From assembly GCF_900302505.1 (NCBI RefSeq), contig NZ_OMOJ01000004.1, positions 248,001-312,000 on the forward strand: 64,000 bases of DNA, in the 5' to 3' direction. Both the position numbers and the translations under genes were made by a program. The notes beneath the pieces are model-generated. The model was not told where the DNA came from, did no database searches, and was given only the letters and a program-made list of their open reading frames with translations. Shown here one piece after another: positions 28,775 to 37,348 of the stretch (its first letter is position 1; the number at the start of each line of letters is the position of its first letter). The DNA comes from Pseudoprimorskyibacter insulae (lineage in GTDB: Bacteria > Pseudomonadota > Alphaproteobacteria > Rhodobacterales > Rhodobacteraceae).

Positions 28775-29407
28775 ATGAGCAGACCAGACCCCTTCGGTTT
28801 TGATATGTCCGTTAGTTCGGCCAAGAAAAAGAAACCACGCGGCCGGCGCGGCATGACCGGCGAATCTGAAACATCCACGCGGCTGTGCGAACATGACGGC
28901 TGCGAGGCCGCAGGCAAGTACCGTGCGCCCAAAGCCCCCGACGTGTTGGACGACTTCTATTGGTTCTGTAAGGACCACGTCCGCGAATATAACGCCAAAT
29001 GGAGCTTCTTCGACGGCAAGACCGAAGCCGAGATGAACGCCCAACATTCCAAAGATAAGGTGTGGGAACGCGAAACCAAAAGTTTCCGCGACCCCGAAGC
29101 CCGCGCCTGGGCCCGTTTGGGCATCGAAGACCCGCATCAGGTTCTGGGCGACAATGCCACGCGCAATCCGGGCAAAAACGCCTCGACCGCAGGCCATACG
29201 CGCCGCCTGCCCCCGACCGAACGTCAGGCGATTGATATCCTTGACGCCAAGGACAGCTGGTCCAAGGCCGAGGTGCGCAAGGCCTATAAGGCCCTGATCA
29301 AGGTGCTGCACCCTGATATGAACGGCGGCGACCGGTCTCAGGAAGAACAGTTGCAGCAGGTTGTTTGGGCCTGGGATCAGATCAAGGATAGCCGCAACTT
29401 CAAGTGA
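28775..29407 (+). CDS. DnaJ-domain protein
   Basis: The 210-residue protein has an unusual N-terminal half (residues 1-110) with a conserved-looking [17 protein letters not shown] and [14 protein letters not shown], where the C and H residues could bind zinc. The J-domain is at the C-terminus, with the HPD motif in [11 protein letters not shown], needed to stimulate Hsp70. It is thus a co-chaperone with a special client domain, not DnaJ itself. The start at 28775 ([13 protein letters not shown]) has AAAAGG upstream; a longer reading runs into the bolA leader. A strong terminator separates it from cobS. Confidence 0.9.
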   Translation: MSRPDPFGFDMSVSSAKKKKPRGRRGMTGESETSTRLCEHDGCEAAGKYRAPKAPDVLDDFYWFCKDHVREYNAKWSFFDGKTEAEMNAQHSKDKVWERETKSFRDPEARAWARLGIEDPHQVLGDNATRNPGKNASTAGHTRRLPPTERQAIDILDAKDSWSKAEVRKAYKALIKVLHPDMNGGDRSQEEQLQQVVWAWDQIKDSRNFK

Positions 29408-29449
29408 TCGGCGCATCCAAGGCGGTCACGCCTCCGCACGCAACCCATT

Positions 29450-29487
29450 GGCCCGGCCTGCTGTTTTCACAGGCCGGGCCTTTCGTT
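29450..29487 (+). terminator. Rho-independent terminator behind the DnaJ-like gene
   Basis: Perfect 11-base arms (29450-29460 and 29470-29480) enclose a 9-base loop and are followed by TTTCGTTTT. Confidence 0.85.
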
Positions 29488-29612
29488 TTCCACGCCCCTT
29501 TGTGCCGCTTGCGCGCCAAAGGGCGGAATTCCCCCCGGATCCTCTTGCCCTTGCCCGCAATATCAGGCACCACAGGCCGAATATTGGAAGCTGCCAAAGA
29601 AGGACGCGCGAC

Positions 29613-30599
29613 ATGGCCGTTGCATCGCTCGACACCAATGCAAAACCGACTGAGGAAATCTCTGTTCGTGAAGTCTTTGGCATTGACTCCGATATGATCG
29701 TGCATGGCTTCCCGGATGCGACAGATCGCGTGCCGGATCTGGACTCGACCTATAAGTTCGATCCCGATACGACGCTGGCCATTCTGGCGGGCTTCCGCAA
29801 CAACCGCCGCGTGATGATCCAAGGTTATCACGGCACCGGCAAATCGACCCACATCGAACAGGTGGCCGCGCGCCTGAACTGGCCGTCGGTTCGTGTGAAC
29901 CTTGACAGCCACATCAGCCGGATCGACCTGATCGGTAAGGATGCGATCAAGCTGATCGACGGCAAGCAAGTCACCCAGTTCCAAGAAGGCATCCTGCCTT
30001 GGGCGCTGCGCAACCCCTGCGCCATCGTGTTCGACGAATACGATGCAGGCCGCGCGGACGTGATGTTCGTGATCCAGCGCGTGCTGGAAACCGATGGCAA
30101 GCTGACGCTGCTTGACCAGAACACCGTTATCACCCCGCACAAATATTTCCGTATCTTCGCGACCGCCAACACCGTCGGCCTTGGCGATACGACCGGGCTC
30201 TATCACGGCACCCAGCAGATCAACCAAGGCCAGATGGACCGTTGGTCGCTGGTGGCCACGTTGAACTATCTGTCGATCGACGCCGAAACGAACATCGTTC
30301 TGTCGAAGGCCCCGCATTACAACAATGACAAGGGCCGCAAGACGATCCGCCAGATGGTGACCGTCGCCGACTTCACCCGCCGTGCCTTCATGAATGGCGA
30401 GTTGTCGACCGTGATGTCACCCCGGACCGTCATCGCATGGGCGCAGAACGCGGAAATCTTCCGCAATGTCGGCTATGCCTTCCGCCTGTCCTTCCTGAAC
30501 AAGTGTGATGAGCTGGAGCGCCAGACCGTGGCCGAGTTCTATCAGCGCTGCTTTGACGAAGAACTGCCCGAAAGCGCGGCCAGCGTTTCGCTGGACTGA
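29613..30599 (+). CDS. cobS: Cobaltochelatase subunit CobS
   Basis: The 328-residue AAA+ ATPase shows Walker [10 protein letters not shown] at 71-79, Walker [10 protein letters not shown] near 140 and the CobS-typical N-terminus ending in [15 protein letters not shown]. With CobT it forms the chaperone-like complex that, with CobN, inserts cobalt into hydrogenobyrinic acid a,c-diamide in aerobic B12 synthesis. The ATG at 29613 is preceded by AAGGA. CobT is encoded 793 bases downstream, but CobN is not in the window, as usual in this group. The gene ends in its own terminator-like hairpin. Confidence 0.95.
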   Translation: MAVASLDTNAKPTEEISVREVFGIDSDMIVHGFPDATDRVPDLDSTYKFDPDTTLAILAGFRNNRRVMIQGYHGTGKSTHIEQVAARLNWPSVRVNLDSHISRIDLIGKDAIKLIDGKQVTQFQEGILPWALRNPCAIVFDEYDAGRADVMFVIQRVLETDGKLTLLDQNTVITPHKYFRIFATANTVGLGDTTGLYHGTQQINQGQMDRWSLVATLNYLSIDAETNIVLSKAPHYNNDKGRKTIRQMVTVADFTRRAFMNGELSTVMSPRTVIAWAQNAEIFRNVGYAFRLSFLNKCDELERQTVAEFYQRCFDEELPESAASVSLD

Positions 30600-30621
30600 T
30601 CTGCCAAACATCAGAGGTTTC

Positions 30622-30650
30622 AAGGGCTGGCGCCATGCGCTGGCCCTTTT
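30622..30650 (+). terminator. Terminator-like hairpin behind cobS
   Basis: Twelve-base arms (30622-30633 and 30637-30648) pair with two G-U wobbles and run into TTTT. It suggests that cobS and cobT are not one simple transcript. Confidence 0.7.
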
Positions 30651-30913
30651 GCTTTGCAGCCAACCGATTGCGGCTTTTTCCGGGCATATACGCCAAACCT
30701 AGCCTTTTGGGCCGGGAAAATTGATCTTTTGGTCAAACATCAAGGCATTCGCGCTTGGATTGAAAACGGCGCATAACCCCATGATCCCGCAAGATTGCCG
30801 CATTTGCACCAAGTCTCGCTGCAAACGCATTCTGTTTCAGGAATGCAACAACGACACCGAGATTTTCATCTCACCCAATTGATGACCGCTTTTTACAGCT
30901 TAATGTTTAAGTC
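30651..30913 (+). other. Intergenic region between cobS and the exported 135-residue protein
   Basis: The whole gap between the two clear genes is 314 bases. Behind the hairpin it holds one short Cys-rich reading frame at 30781-30882 (listed separately) and an AT-rich stretch (30883-30913) directly before the next ATG. I see no clear promoter, repeat or RNA gene. Confidence 0.4.
30781..30882 (+). CDS. Possible 33-residue Cys-rich small protein
   Basis: An open frame starting MIPQDCRICTKSRCKR has four cysteines at 6, 9, 14 and 22 (C-x2-C-x4-C-x7-C), which could bind a metal. No good ribosome-binding site is visible, and a frame of this size can occur by chance, so it is weakly supported. It is kept because its cysteine spacing is not typical of random high-GC sequence and it sits in an otherwise empty gap. 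Confidence 0.22.
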   Translation: MIPQDCRICTKSRCKRILFQECNNDTEIFISPN

Positions 30914-31321
30914 ATGGGCAGTTTGCGAACATATCTAGGTGGATCTGTCATGGCTGTGGTCATGTTAATGAGTACGCCTGCTGCATCGGGCAGTTTGTCC
31001 GGGCAGGTCCGCATGTTCGCAACCTGTACCGGGCGCCTCTCAGCACTCATGGAACATCAATGGATGTTCGACGGCGCGGCCTCGGAAGCCACCGAGGCCC
31101 GCCGGGCTGGGTTCCTCGATATCCTCGATGCTGTGCGCGATCAGGCCGAGGCTGAGGGCATCAATGGCTCGACCCTGCTAAGCTGGCGCATTGACGCGAA
31201 AATGGCGCAGGCCGAACTGCTGCAACGGGCGACCTTTGCCCGCACCCCGCGCGAAAAACGCATGGCCGAGGTCACCTCGCAACAGTTGCTGACGCAATGC
31301 GCCAGCCTGTTGGTTGGTTAG
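30914..31321 (+). CDS. Hypothetical exported protein between cobS and cobT
   Basis: The 135-residue protein starts with a likely Sec signal peptide (GSVMAVVMLMSTPAASG; cleavage near residue 24-26). The mature part is short and helical, with two cysteines at the ends (FATCTGRL and LTQCASLL) that may form a disulfide, and a WMFDG motif. I do not recognise the family. It lies 70 bases before cobT on the same strand, so it is likely co-transcribed with it. A periplasmic protein between two cytoplasmic chelatase subunits is unexpected. A second in-frame ATG at 30950, with a GGTGG site, would shorten the signal. Confidence 0.72.
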   Translation: MGSLRTYLGGSVMAVVMLMSTPAASGSLSGQVRMFATCTGRLSALMEHQWMFDGAASEATEARRAGFLDILDAVRDQAEAEGINGSTLLSWRIDAKMAQAELLQRATFARTPREKRMAEVTSQQLLTQCASLLVG

Positions 31322-31391
31322 ACCCGATCCGCACCGCCCACCCTAAGAATTACCCTTGCCAATTCCCGGACAACGGTCGAAAACCGTTCCC

Positions 31392-33272
31392 ATGGCACAG
31401 AAGTCAGACAACCCCGCAGATCCGTTCAAAAAGGCGTTGGCCGAAGCGACCAAGGTCATGGCGGATGACCCAGAACTGAAAGTCAGCTACACGGTCGATC
31501 CTTCGGGCGTGTCCGGCGACGCCATGCGCTTGCCTCAGGTCAGCCGCCGCATGACACGGGATGAAGTCCTTCTGGCGCGCGGCACCGCCGATGCTTTGGC
31601 GCTGAAACGGCGCTATCACAATGGGGCCACCCATGCCCGCTATGCGCCTCCGGGCGATATGGCGCGCGAAATTTACGAAGCGATGGAAACCGCCCGCTGT
31701 GAAGCCATGGGCGCGCGCGACATGCCCGGCACCGCGGGCAACATCGACGCCAAGATCGCCAGCGAAGCGCTTCGGCGCGGGTATGCGCAGGTCAAAGACA
31801 CATCTGATGCGCCTCTGGCCGAGGCCGCGGGCTATCTGGTCCGGCATCTGGCAACGGGCCGCACCCTTCCAAATGGTGCCCAGAACGTCATGGACATCTG
31901 GCGCCCGTTCATCGAACAGCAGGTCGGCACCTCGCTTGAGACGCTGAATGAACGGCTGGCCGATCAGGCCGATTTTGCCCGTTTTGCCCGTCAGGTCATC
32001 AGCGAACTGGGCTATGGTGATCAGCTGGGCGATGACCCGGATGATATCGAAGACGAGGCCGAAGAACAGGCCGAGGATTCACAGGACGATCAGCAAGACC
32101 CGGATTCGACCGGTCAGGACGACAACTCCGAAGACGAAGAAACCGAGGCCAGCCCCGAGCGCAGCCAGGACGAAACGCAGGATTCCAGTTCGGCTCAGGT
32201 GTCGATGGACGAATCCGCCGAGGATGAGCTGAGCGACGAGGCCGAAATGCCCGAGGGCGAGGCCCCGCTAGAGCCGCCGCCCCCTGCCCCGGTGTCCGAA
32301 GCGGACCCGGATTACAAAGTCTATAAATCGGATTTCGACGAAGAAATCCTTGCCGAAGATCTGGCCGAGCCGATCGAGCTGGAACGCTTGCGCGCCTATC
32401 TGGACCAACAGTTGGAGCCGCTGAAAGGCGCGGTCAGCCGTCTGGCCAATAAGCTGCAACGCCGCCTTCAGGCCCAGCAGAACCGCAGCTGGGAATTCGA
32501 TCTGGAGGAAGGCATTCTGGACGCAGGCCGCTTGGCCCGTGTGGTCGCCAACCCGACCACGCCGCTTAGCTTCAAGATCGAGAAAGACACCGAATTCCGC
32601 GACACCGTTGTGACGCTGCTGCTCGACAACTCGGGCTCAATGCGCGGGCGGCCGATTTCGATTGCCGCGATCTGCGCCGATGTTCTGGCCCGCACGCTGG
32701 AACGCTGCAACGTCAAGGTCGAGATCCTGGGCTTTACCACCCGTGCGTGGAAAGGCGGCCAATCGCGTGAGACTTGGCTGAACGATGGCCGCGAACAGCA
32801 GCCCGGACGCCTGAATGATCTGCGCCATATCATCTATAAGGGGGCCGATGCGCCTTGGCGCCGCACCCGCGCCAACCTTGGCCTGATGATGAAAGAGGGA
32901 CTGCTGAAGGAAAACATCGACGGGGAGGCGCTGGAATGGGCGCACCGCCGGATGGTCGGCCGGCCTGAGGCGCGGAAGATCTTGATGGTGATTTCCGACG
33001 GCGCTCCGGTGGACGATTCCACCCTGAGCGTGAATCCGGCCAATTTCCTTGAAAAGCACCTGCGCGATGTGATCGCCATGGTGGAAAAGCGCAGGCAGGT
33101 GGAATTGCTGGCCATCGGCATTGGCCACGACGTGACCCGCTATTACGACCGCGCGGTGACCATCACCGATGTCGAACAGCTGGCTGGCGCAATGACCGAG
33201 CAATTGGCATCGCTGTTTGACAGCGACCCACGGGCACGCGCCCGTGTCATGGGGATCAAGCGGGCGTCATGA
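31392..33272 (+). CDS. cobT: Cobaltochelatase subunit CobT
   Basis: The 626-residue protein has the CobT N-terminal domain ([19 protein letters not shown] onward), a very acidic Asp/Glu/Gln/Ser-rich linker (about residues 210-300) and a C-terminal von Willebrand A domain whose metal-binding DxSxS motif is DNSGS near residue 411. It assembles with CobS and drives cobalt insertion by CobN. The start at 31392 has weak spacing but matches the family N-terminus; a slightly longer frame exists. Its stop codon lies inside an 18-base palindrome. Confidence 0.95.
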   Translation: MAQKSDNPADPFKKALAEATKVMADDPELKVSYTVDPSGVSGDAMRLPQVSRRMTRDEVLLARGTADALALKRRYHNGATHARYAPPGDMAREIYEAMETARCEAMGARDMPGTAGNIDAKIASEALRRGYAQVKDTSDAPLAEAAGYLVRHLATGRTLPNGAQNVMDIWRPFIEQQVGTSLETLNERLADQADFARFARQVISELGYGDQLGDDPDDIEDEAEEQAEDSQDDQQDPDSTGQDDNSEDEETEASPERSQDETQDSSSAQVSMDESAEDELSDEAEMPEGEAPLEPPPPAPVSEADPDYKVYKSDFDEEILAEDLAEPIELERLRAYLDQQLEPLKGAVSRLANKLQRRLQAQQNRSWEFDLEEGILDAGRLARVVANPTTPLSFKIEKDTEFRDTVVTLLLDNSGSMRGRPISIAAICADVLARTLERCNVKVEILGFTTRAWKGGQSRETWLNDGREQQPGRLNDLRHIIYKGADAPWRRTRANLGLMMKEGLLKENIDGEALEWAHRRMVGRPEARKILMVISDGAPVDDSTLSVNPANFLEKHLRDVIAMVEKRRQVELLAIGIGHDVTRYYDRAVTITDVEQLAGAMTEQLASLFDSDPRARARVMGIKRAS

Positions 33273-33299
33273 CGCCCGCCGGGGGCTGTCTGCCCCCGG
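33261..33299. repeat. Tandem hairpins at the 3' end of cobT, REP-like element
   Basis: An 18-base perfect palindrome (33261-33278) covers the cobT stop codon. Directly behind it, 8-base arms CCGGGGGC and GCCCCCGG (33279-33286 and 33292-33299) form a second hairpin, followed by ACCCCCGAGGAATATTT. This type of GC-rich hairpin with a GAGGAATATTT-like tail resembles dispersed intergenic repeats I associate with Rhodobacteraceae genomes; only one copy is visible here. Confidence 0.55.
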
Positions 33300-33399
33300 A
33301 CCCCCGAGGAATATTTCCAGTCAGAAAATACATGCAGCGTGCTTGCATCCGCAGCGGCGTTCGGGTTGTCTCGGGCGGGCTGACAAGGGGAGCCGCGAC

Positions 33400-35178
33400 A
33401 TGTTTCAAACCTACGATGATATTGCATCGCCGGACACGGGCCCGGCGCGGCTGGCCGCGCTGCGTGCGCAGATGGCCGAGCGCGGGCTGGACGGGTTTTT
33501 GGTGCCGCGCGCCGATGCGCATCAGGGCGAATATGTAGCGCCCCATGATGATAGGCTGGCTTGGCTGACCGGATTTACCGGGTCGGCGGGGATTTGCGCG
33601 GCGTTGATGGACAAGGCCGGGGTCTTTGTCGATGGGCGCTACCGCGTTCAGGTGCGCGCGCAGGTGGCGGATGTGTTCACCCCTGTGGCCTGGCCCGAGG
33701 TTGAGGTCGCGGAGTGGCTGAACTCTGAGGCACCAAAGGGGGCAAAAATCGGCATTGACCCGTGGCTGCACCGGCTGGCCGAGGTGCGTATGTTGGAAGA
33801 GACTCTGACAGGCGCCGAACTGGTGCGCTGCGCGAACCTTGTCGATGCGGTTTGGGACGATCAGCCCGCGCCGCCCATGGGCACGGTGTTTGAACAGCCG
33901 GTGTCCTTGGCCGGTGAGACGCGGGAAGACAAGATCGCGCGTTTGGCGGCCGGGCTTGGCAAGGCGGCTTGTGCGATCATCACCTTGCCGGATTCCATCG
34001 CCTGGCTGCTGAATATCCGCGGCAGCGACATCCCGCGCAACCCCGTGCCGCATGGGTTTGCCGTGCTGCATGCCGATGCGCGTGTGACCTTGTTCATTGC
34101 GCCGGGCAAGACCGAAGGTTTGGACCTTGGGGCCTGTGTAACAGAGCGTCCGGTTGATGCGTTCCTGGAAGCCTTGGCCGAATTGGACGGGCCGGTGATG
34201 GTGGATCCGGCCTCGGTTCCGCTGATCGTGGTGGACCGGTTGCAAGAGGCCGGGCGCCAGGTTGTCGAGGGGCAAGACCCCTGCCTGCTCCCCAAGGCGC
34301 GCAAGAACGCGGTTGAGATTGAGGGCAGCCGTCAGGCGCATCTGCGCGATGCCGCCGCCATGGCGCGATTCCTGTGCTGGCTGGATGCGCAGCCCCCCGG
34401 CACGCTGACGGAAATTGACGTGGCTATGGCGCTGGAGGCCGAGCGGCGCAACACCAATGCCCTGCGCGACATCAGCTTTGAGACGATCAGCGGCGCGGGC
34501 GCGCACGGGGCCATCGTGCATTACCGCGTGACCAACAGCACCAACGCCCCAGTTCTGGAGGGGCAACTGTTGCTGGTCGATAGCGGCGGGCAATATGTCG
34601 ATGGCACCACCGACATCACCCGCACCATGGCCATCGGCACCCCCGGCGAGGAAGAGCGGCAGAACTTCACCCGCGTGTTGCAAGGGATGATCGCCATTTC
34701 GCGGCTGCGCTTTCCCAAGGGGCTGGCGGGGCGCGATATTGACGCGCTGGCGCGGGCGCGCCTGTGGGAGGCAGGGCTGGATTACGCCCATGGCACGGGC
34801 CACGGGGTTGGGGCCTATCTGTCGGTGCATGAAGGGCCGCAGCGGTTGGCGCGGTCGGGAACTGTGCCGTTTGAACCGGGGATGATTCTGTCGAATGAGC
34901 CGGGATTTTACCGCGAAGGGGCCTATGGGATTCGGATCGAAAACCTGATCGTGGTTCAGAAAGCACTTGATTTGCCGGGGCAGACCGTTCAGGACATGCT
35001 GTGCTTTGAGACGCTGACATGGGTGCCGATTGATCGACGGTTGATCGACGTCACCATGCTTACCAATGCCGAACGCGATTGGCTGAATGCCTACCACCAA
35101 GAAGTGGAGAGCCGCGTTCTGCCACTGCTAGACGGGCCTGCGGCGGAATGGCTCGTATCTGCCTGTCAGCCATTGTGA
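33400..35178 (+). CDS. Xaa-Pro aminopeptidase (M24B family, three-domain form)
   Basis: The 592-residue enzyme has two N-terminal creatinase-type domains (DGFLVPRADAHQGEYVAP and GDPWLHR-like IGIDPWLHRLAE) and a C-terminal pita-bread catalytic domain. Metal ligands are visible: the two Asp in LLVDSGGQYVDGTTDITR, His in HGTGHGVGAYLSVHEGP, and Glu in SNEPGFYREG and GIRIENL. It removes an N-terminal residue from X-Pro peptides, with two manganese ions, in the cytoplasm. The length fits the eukaryote-like three-domain type. The start at 33400 has AAGGGGAG upstream; the longer reading overlaps cobT and the REP-like hairpins. Confidence 0.93.
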   Translation: MFQTYDDIASPDTGPARLAALRAQMAERGLDGFLVPRADAHQGEYVAPHDDRLAWLTGFTGSAGICAALMDKAGVFVDGRYRVQVRAQVADVFTPVAWPEVEVAEWLNSEAPKGAKIGIDPWLHRLAEVRMLEETLTGAELVRCANLVDAVWDDQPAPPMGTVFEQPVSLAGETREDKIARLAAGLGKAACAIITLPDSIAWLLNIRGSDIPRNPVPHGFAVLHADARVTLFIAPGKTEGLDLGACVTERPVDAFLEALAELDGPVMVDPASVPLIVVDRLQEAGRQVVEGQDPCLLPKARKNAVEIEGSRQAHLRDAAAMARFLCWLDAQPPGTLTEIDVAMALEAERRNTNALRDISFETISGAGAHGAIVHYRVTNSTNAPVLEGQLLLVDSGGQYVDGTTDITRTMAIGTPGEEERQNFTRVLQGMIAISRLRFPKGLAGRDIDALARARLWEAGLDYAHGTGHGVGAYLSVHEGPQRLARSGTVPFEPGMILSNEPGFYREGAYGIRIENLIVVQKALDLPGQTVQDMLCFETLTWVPIDRRLIDVTMLTNAERDWLNAYHQEVESRVLPLLDGPAAEWLVSACQPL

Positions 35179-35236
35179 CACGTTGCTGTTACCTAACGCG
35201 GGTCATAACATCCGCCGAACGATCGGGAGTGAGACT

Positions 35237-35581
35237 TTGACGAAATTCATAACTATTCGGCCAGCCACAGGCACTTGGGTGGTGCGCGCAGGCGGCGCGG
35301 TTCTGTGTGAATCAAACGGCGCGATGGAACTGACCGAGGGCGATCTTGCGCCGGTGATCTATTTCCCGCGCGGCGATATTGCCATGGCGTTTCTGGACCC
35401 GACCGATCAGAAGAACACCTCGGCTGAAAAGGGCGAAGCGTCGTATTTTTCGATCGTGACCAAGTCTGAAACGCTGAAAAACGCGGCCTGGACCTATGAA
35501 AGCCCGGTATCGGACCTAAGCGAAATCAAAGGTTATATCGCCTTCAACAAAACGCCCAAAGTGGCGGTCGAACAGCTGTAA
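35237..35581 (+). CDS. DUF427 domain-containing protein with a TTG start
   Basis: The 114-residue protein has the DUF427 pattern: WVVRAGGAVLCES, LTEGDLAPVIYFPRGDI, TSAEKGEASYFSI and AAWTYESP. It is a small beta-rich protein of unknown function. No ATG is available at the right place: the frame opens at a TTG at 35237 (giving MTKFITIRPATG) with a good GGGAGTGAG site 6 bases upstream, while the ATG at 35183 would add residues unlike the family. The gene lies just behind the aminopeptidase. Confidence 0.82.
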   Translation: MTKFITIRPATGTWVVRAGGAVLCESNGAMELTEGDLAPVIYFPRGDIAMAFLDPTDQKNTSAEKGEASYFSIVTKSETLKNAAWTYESPVSDLSEIKGYIAFNKTPKVAVEQL

Positions 35582-37276
35582 TCAGCTATGCTCTTCCTCG
35601 GCTGTGGCGGCCAGCGCCCGGTTGTAGGCCTTGAGCGCATCGACATGGAAAAGCGCGCCCTGTAGCCGGGGCGCGTTTTCTTTTTCGTCCATAGTGACGA
35701 CCGGCAAGAAGGCCACGCCCGATTTGTCAAAGCGCGGCAGGGCCGTTTCCAAGGTGGCGTTGGCTTGCAAATACAGGCCCTGTTCGATCATTTGCAGACA
35801 GGTCGCCTCATCCGCGGCGCCGTCATCGGTTGGGCCGCGCATCACGCCCTGTACCCGGAACATCGCAAGCAGATAGGCCTGCGGCCCGGCGGCCAAATGA
35901 ACGTTGCGCCGTTCCAGTTGCGACAAGAAGAACGACCGATCCACAAAGCGCGACGCCAGCGCGGTGGACATCGACACCGACACCATCACCGCAAGCCCCG
36001 TCTGCCAGTCGCCCGTCAGTTCGAACACGATCAAGGTGGTTGAGATGGGCGCACCCAGAACTGCTGCCGCCACCGCGCCCATGCCCGCCAGCGCATAGAG
36101 CGTGAAAGCCCCCGATTGTTCGGGGAACAGACCGGTTGCAATCAGGCCAAAAGACAGGCCAGTCAAAGCGCCGATCATCAGCGACGGGGAAAAGATGCCG
36201 CCCCCCATGCGCCCCGCCATGGTGACGGCCACGGCAATCACCTTGAGGATGGCAAAGATGATCGCCTCATGCAGCAGCAGGCTGCCGGTCAGCGCAAGCG
36301 AGGTCGTCTCATACCCGACGCCGATGATATGCGGATAGAAGATTGCCAAGGCCCCAAGCACCGCGCCCGCCACCGCAGGCCGCGCCCAGCGGGGCAATTT
36401 CAGCCGGGCCTGAAGGCGGCTTTCGAAATCATCGGCCCAGAAGATGGCGCGGATCATCAAAACCGCCACCGCACCGCAGACCAAACCCAGCAGCAGGAAG
36501 GCCGGAAGCTCTAAGTAGAACTCCAGCGTGCTGGTGCCGGGCAGCACAAACTCGGTCACATCGCCAAAGGCCAAACGGTTGATCACCGTCCCAGCGGCCG
36601 AGGCGATGACGATGGGCGCAAAGGCGTGCAGGGCGAAGTGGCGCAAGATCACTTCAAGCGCGAACAAGGCCCCGGCGATGGGCGCGTTGAACGACGCACT
36701 GACCGCCGCCGCCACGGCGCAGCCCAGCAGATCGCGGCCCGTGATGCCATCGGCACGGATCAAGTTGCTGATCCAGCTGGACATCATCGCCGCCATCAGA
36801 ACCACTGGCCCTTCGCGCCCTGTAGACCCGCCTGTAGACAGCGTGATCCAATGCGCAAAGGTTGAGGCGATGCCGGCCTTTTTCTCGACTCGGCCATCGT
36901 TCAGAGCCGCGCCTTCGATCACATCCGCCACCGCGCGGACCCGGCCATCGGGCGTGGCATAGTGCAGGATCAACCCAACCGTCACCCCGCCCGCCATTGG
37001 GATCAGCATCACCCAGTACCACGGCAGCGTTTCGGCAAAGCTGTGCAGCGTGTTCACATCGGGCGTCCGATAGAGCAGCGTTTGCAGCCAGTTGATCGCC
37101 AGACGGAACACCACCGCCGCAAAACCGGCGGCAACCCCGATCAGCAAAGCGATAAACCAGAACTGCGCCTGACTGGGCCCTTTGTGGCGCAGCAGATCCC
37201 AGCCTTGGGAAAACACCTCGCCCATTTCGCGCATCTGCCGCGTCAACGGCCGCGTGGGTCGGGGGGTGTCTATCAT
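35582..37276 (-). CDS. ClC family chloride channel/transporter with C-terminal CBS-like region
   Basis: The 564-residue membrane protein shows ClC marks: the gating-glutamate motif STGREGP with E155, FNAPIAGALFALE near 198, and the Tyr-bearing helix region. The first anion-binding motif, normally GSGIP, is not recognisable; the matching place (about 109-121) reads PDGRVRAVADVIE. A cytoplasmic C-terminal part (about 455-564) resembles a CBS region. It may exchange chloride or another anion for protons. The ATG at 37276 is preferred to the upstream one at 37309. It is convergent with the DUF427 gene. Confidence 0.88.
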   Translation of the reverse strand: MIDTPRPTRPLTRQMREMGEVFSQGWDLLRHKGPSQAQFWFIALLIGVAAGFAAVVFRLAINWLQTLLYRTPDVNTLHSFAETLPWYWVMLIPMAGGVTVGLILHYATPDGRVRAVADVIEGAALNDGRVEKKAGIASTFAHWITLSTGGSTGREGPVVLMAAMMSSWISNLIRADGITGRDLLGCAVAAAVSASFNAPIAGALFALEVILRHFALHAFAPIVIASAAGTVINRLAFGDVTEFVLPGTSTLEFYLELPAFLLLGLVCGAVAVLMIRAIFWADDFESRLQARLKLPRWARPAVAGAVLGALAIFYPHIIGVGYETTSLALTGSLLLHEAIIFAILKVIAVAVTMAGRMGGGIFSPSLMIGALTGLSFGLIATGLFPEQSGAFTLYALAGMGAVAAAVLGAPISTTLIVFELTGDWQTGLAVMVSVSMSTALASRFVDRSFFLSQLERRNVHLAAGPQAYLLAMFRVQGVMRGPTDDGAADEATCLQMIEQGLYLQANATLETALPRFDKSGVAFLPVVTMDEKENAPRLQGALFHVDALKAYNRALAATAEEEHS

Positions 37277-37348
37277 TGCCTGCGCTTCCTGCTTTTCGCC
37301 CGCCCCCACCGGGCGTATGGTCGCCCGAAATTTGAAAGGATGGGTTCC

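Noticed and set aside
33256-35100. 614-residue minus-strand frame opposite the M24 aminopeptidase
   Set aside because: The plus-strand gene has all metal ligands; the reverse frame has shadow-type composition.
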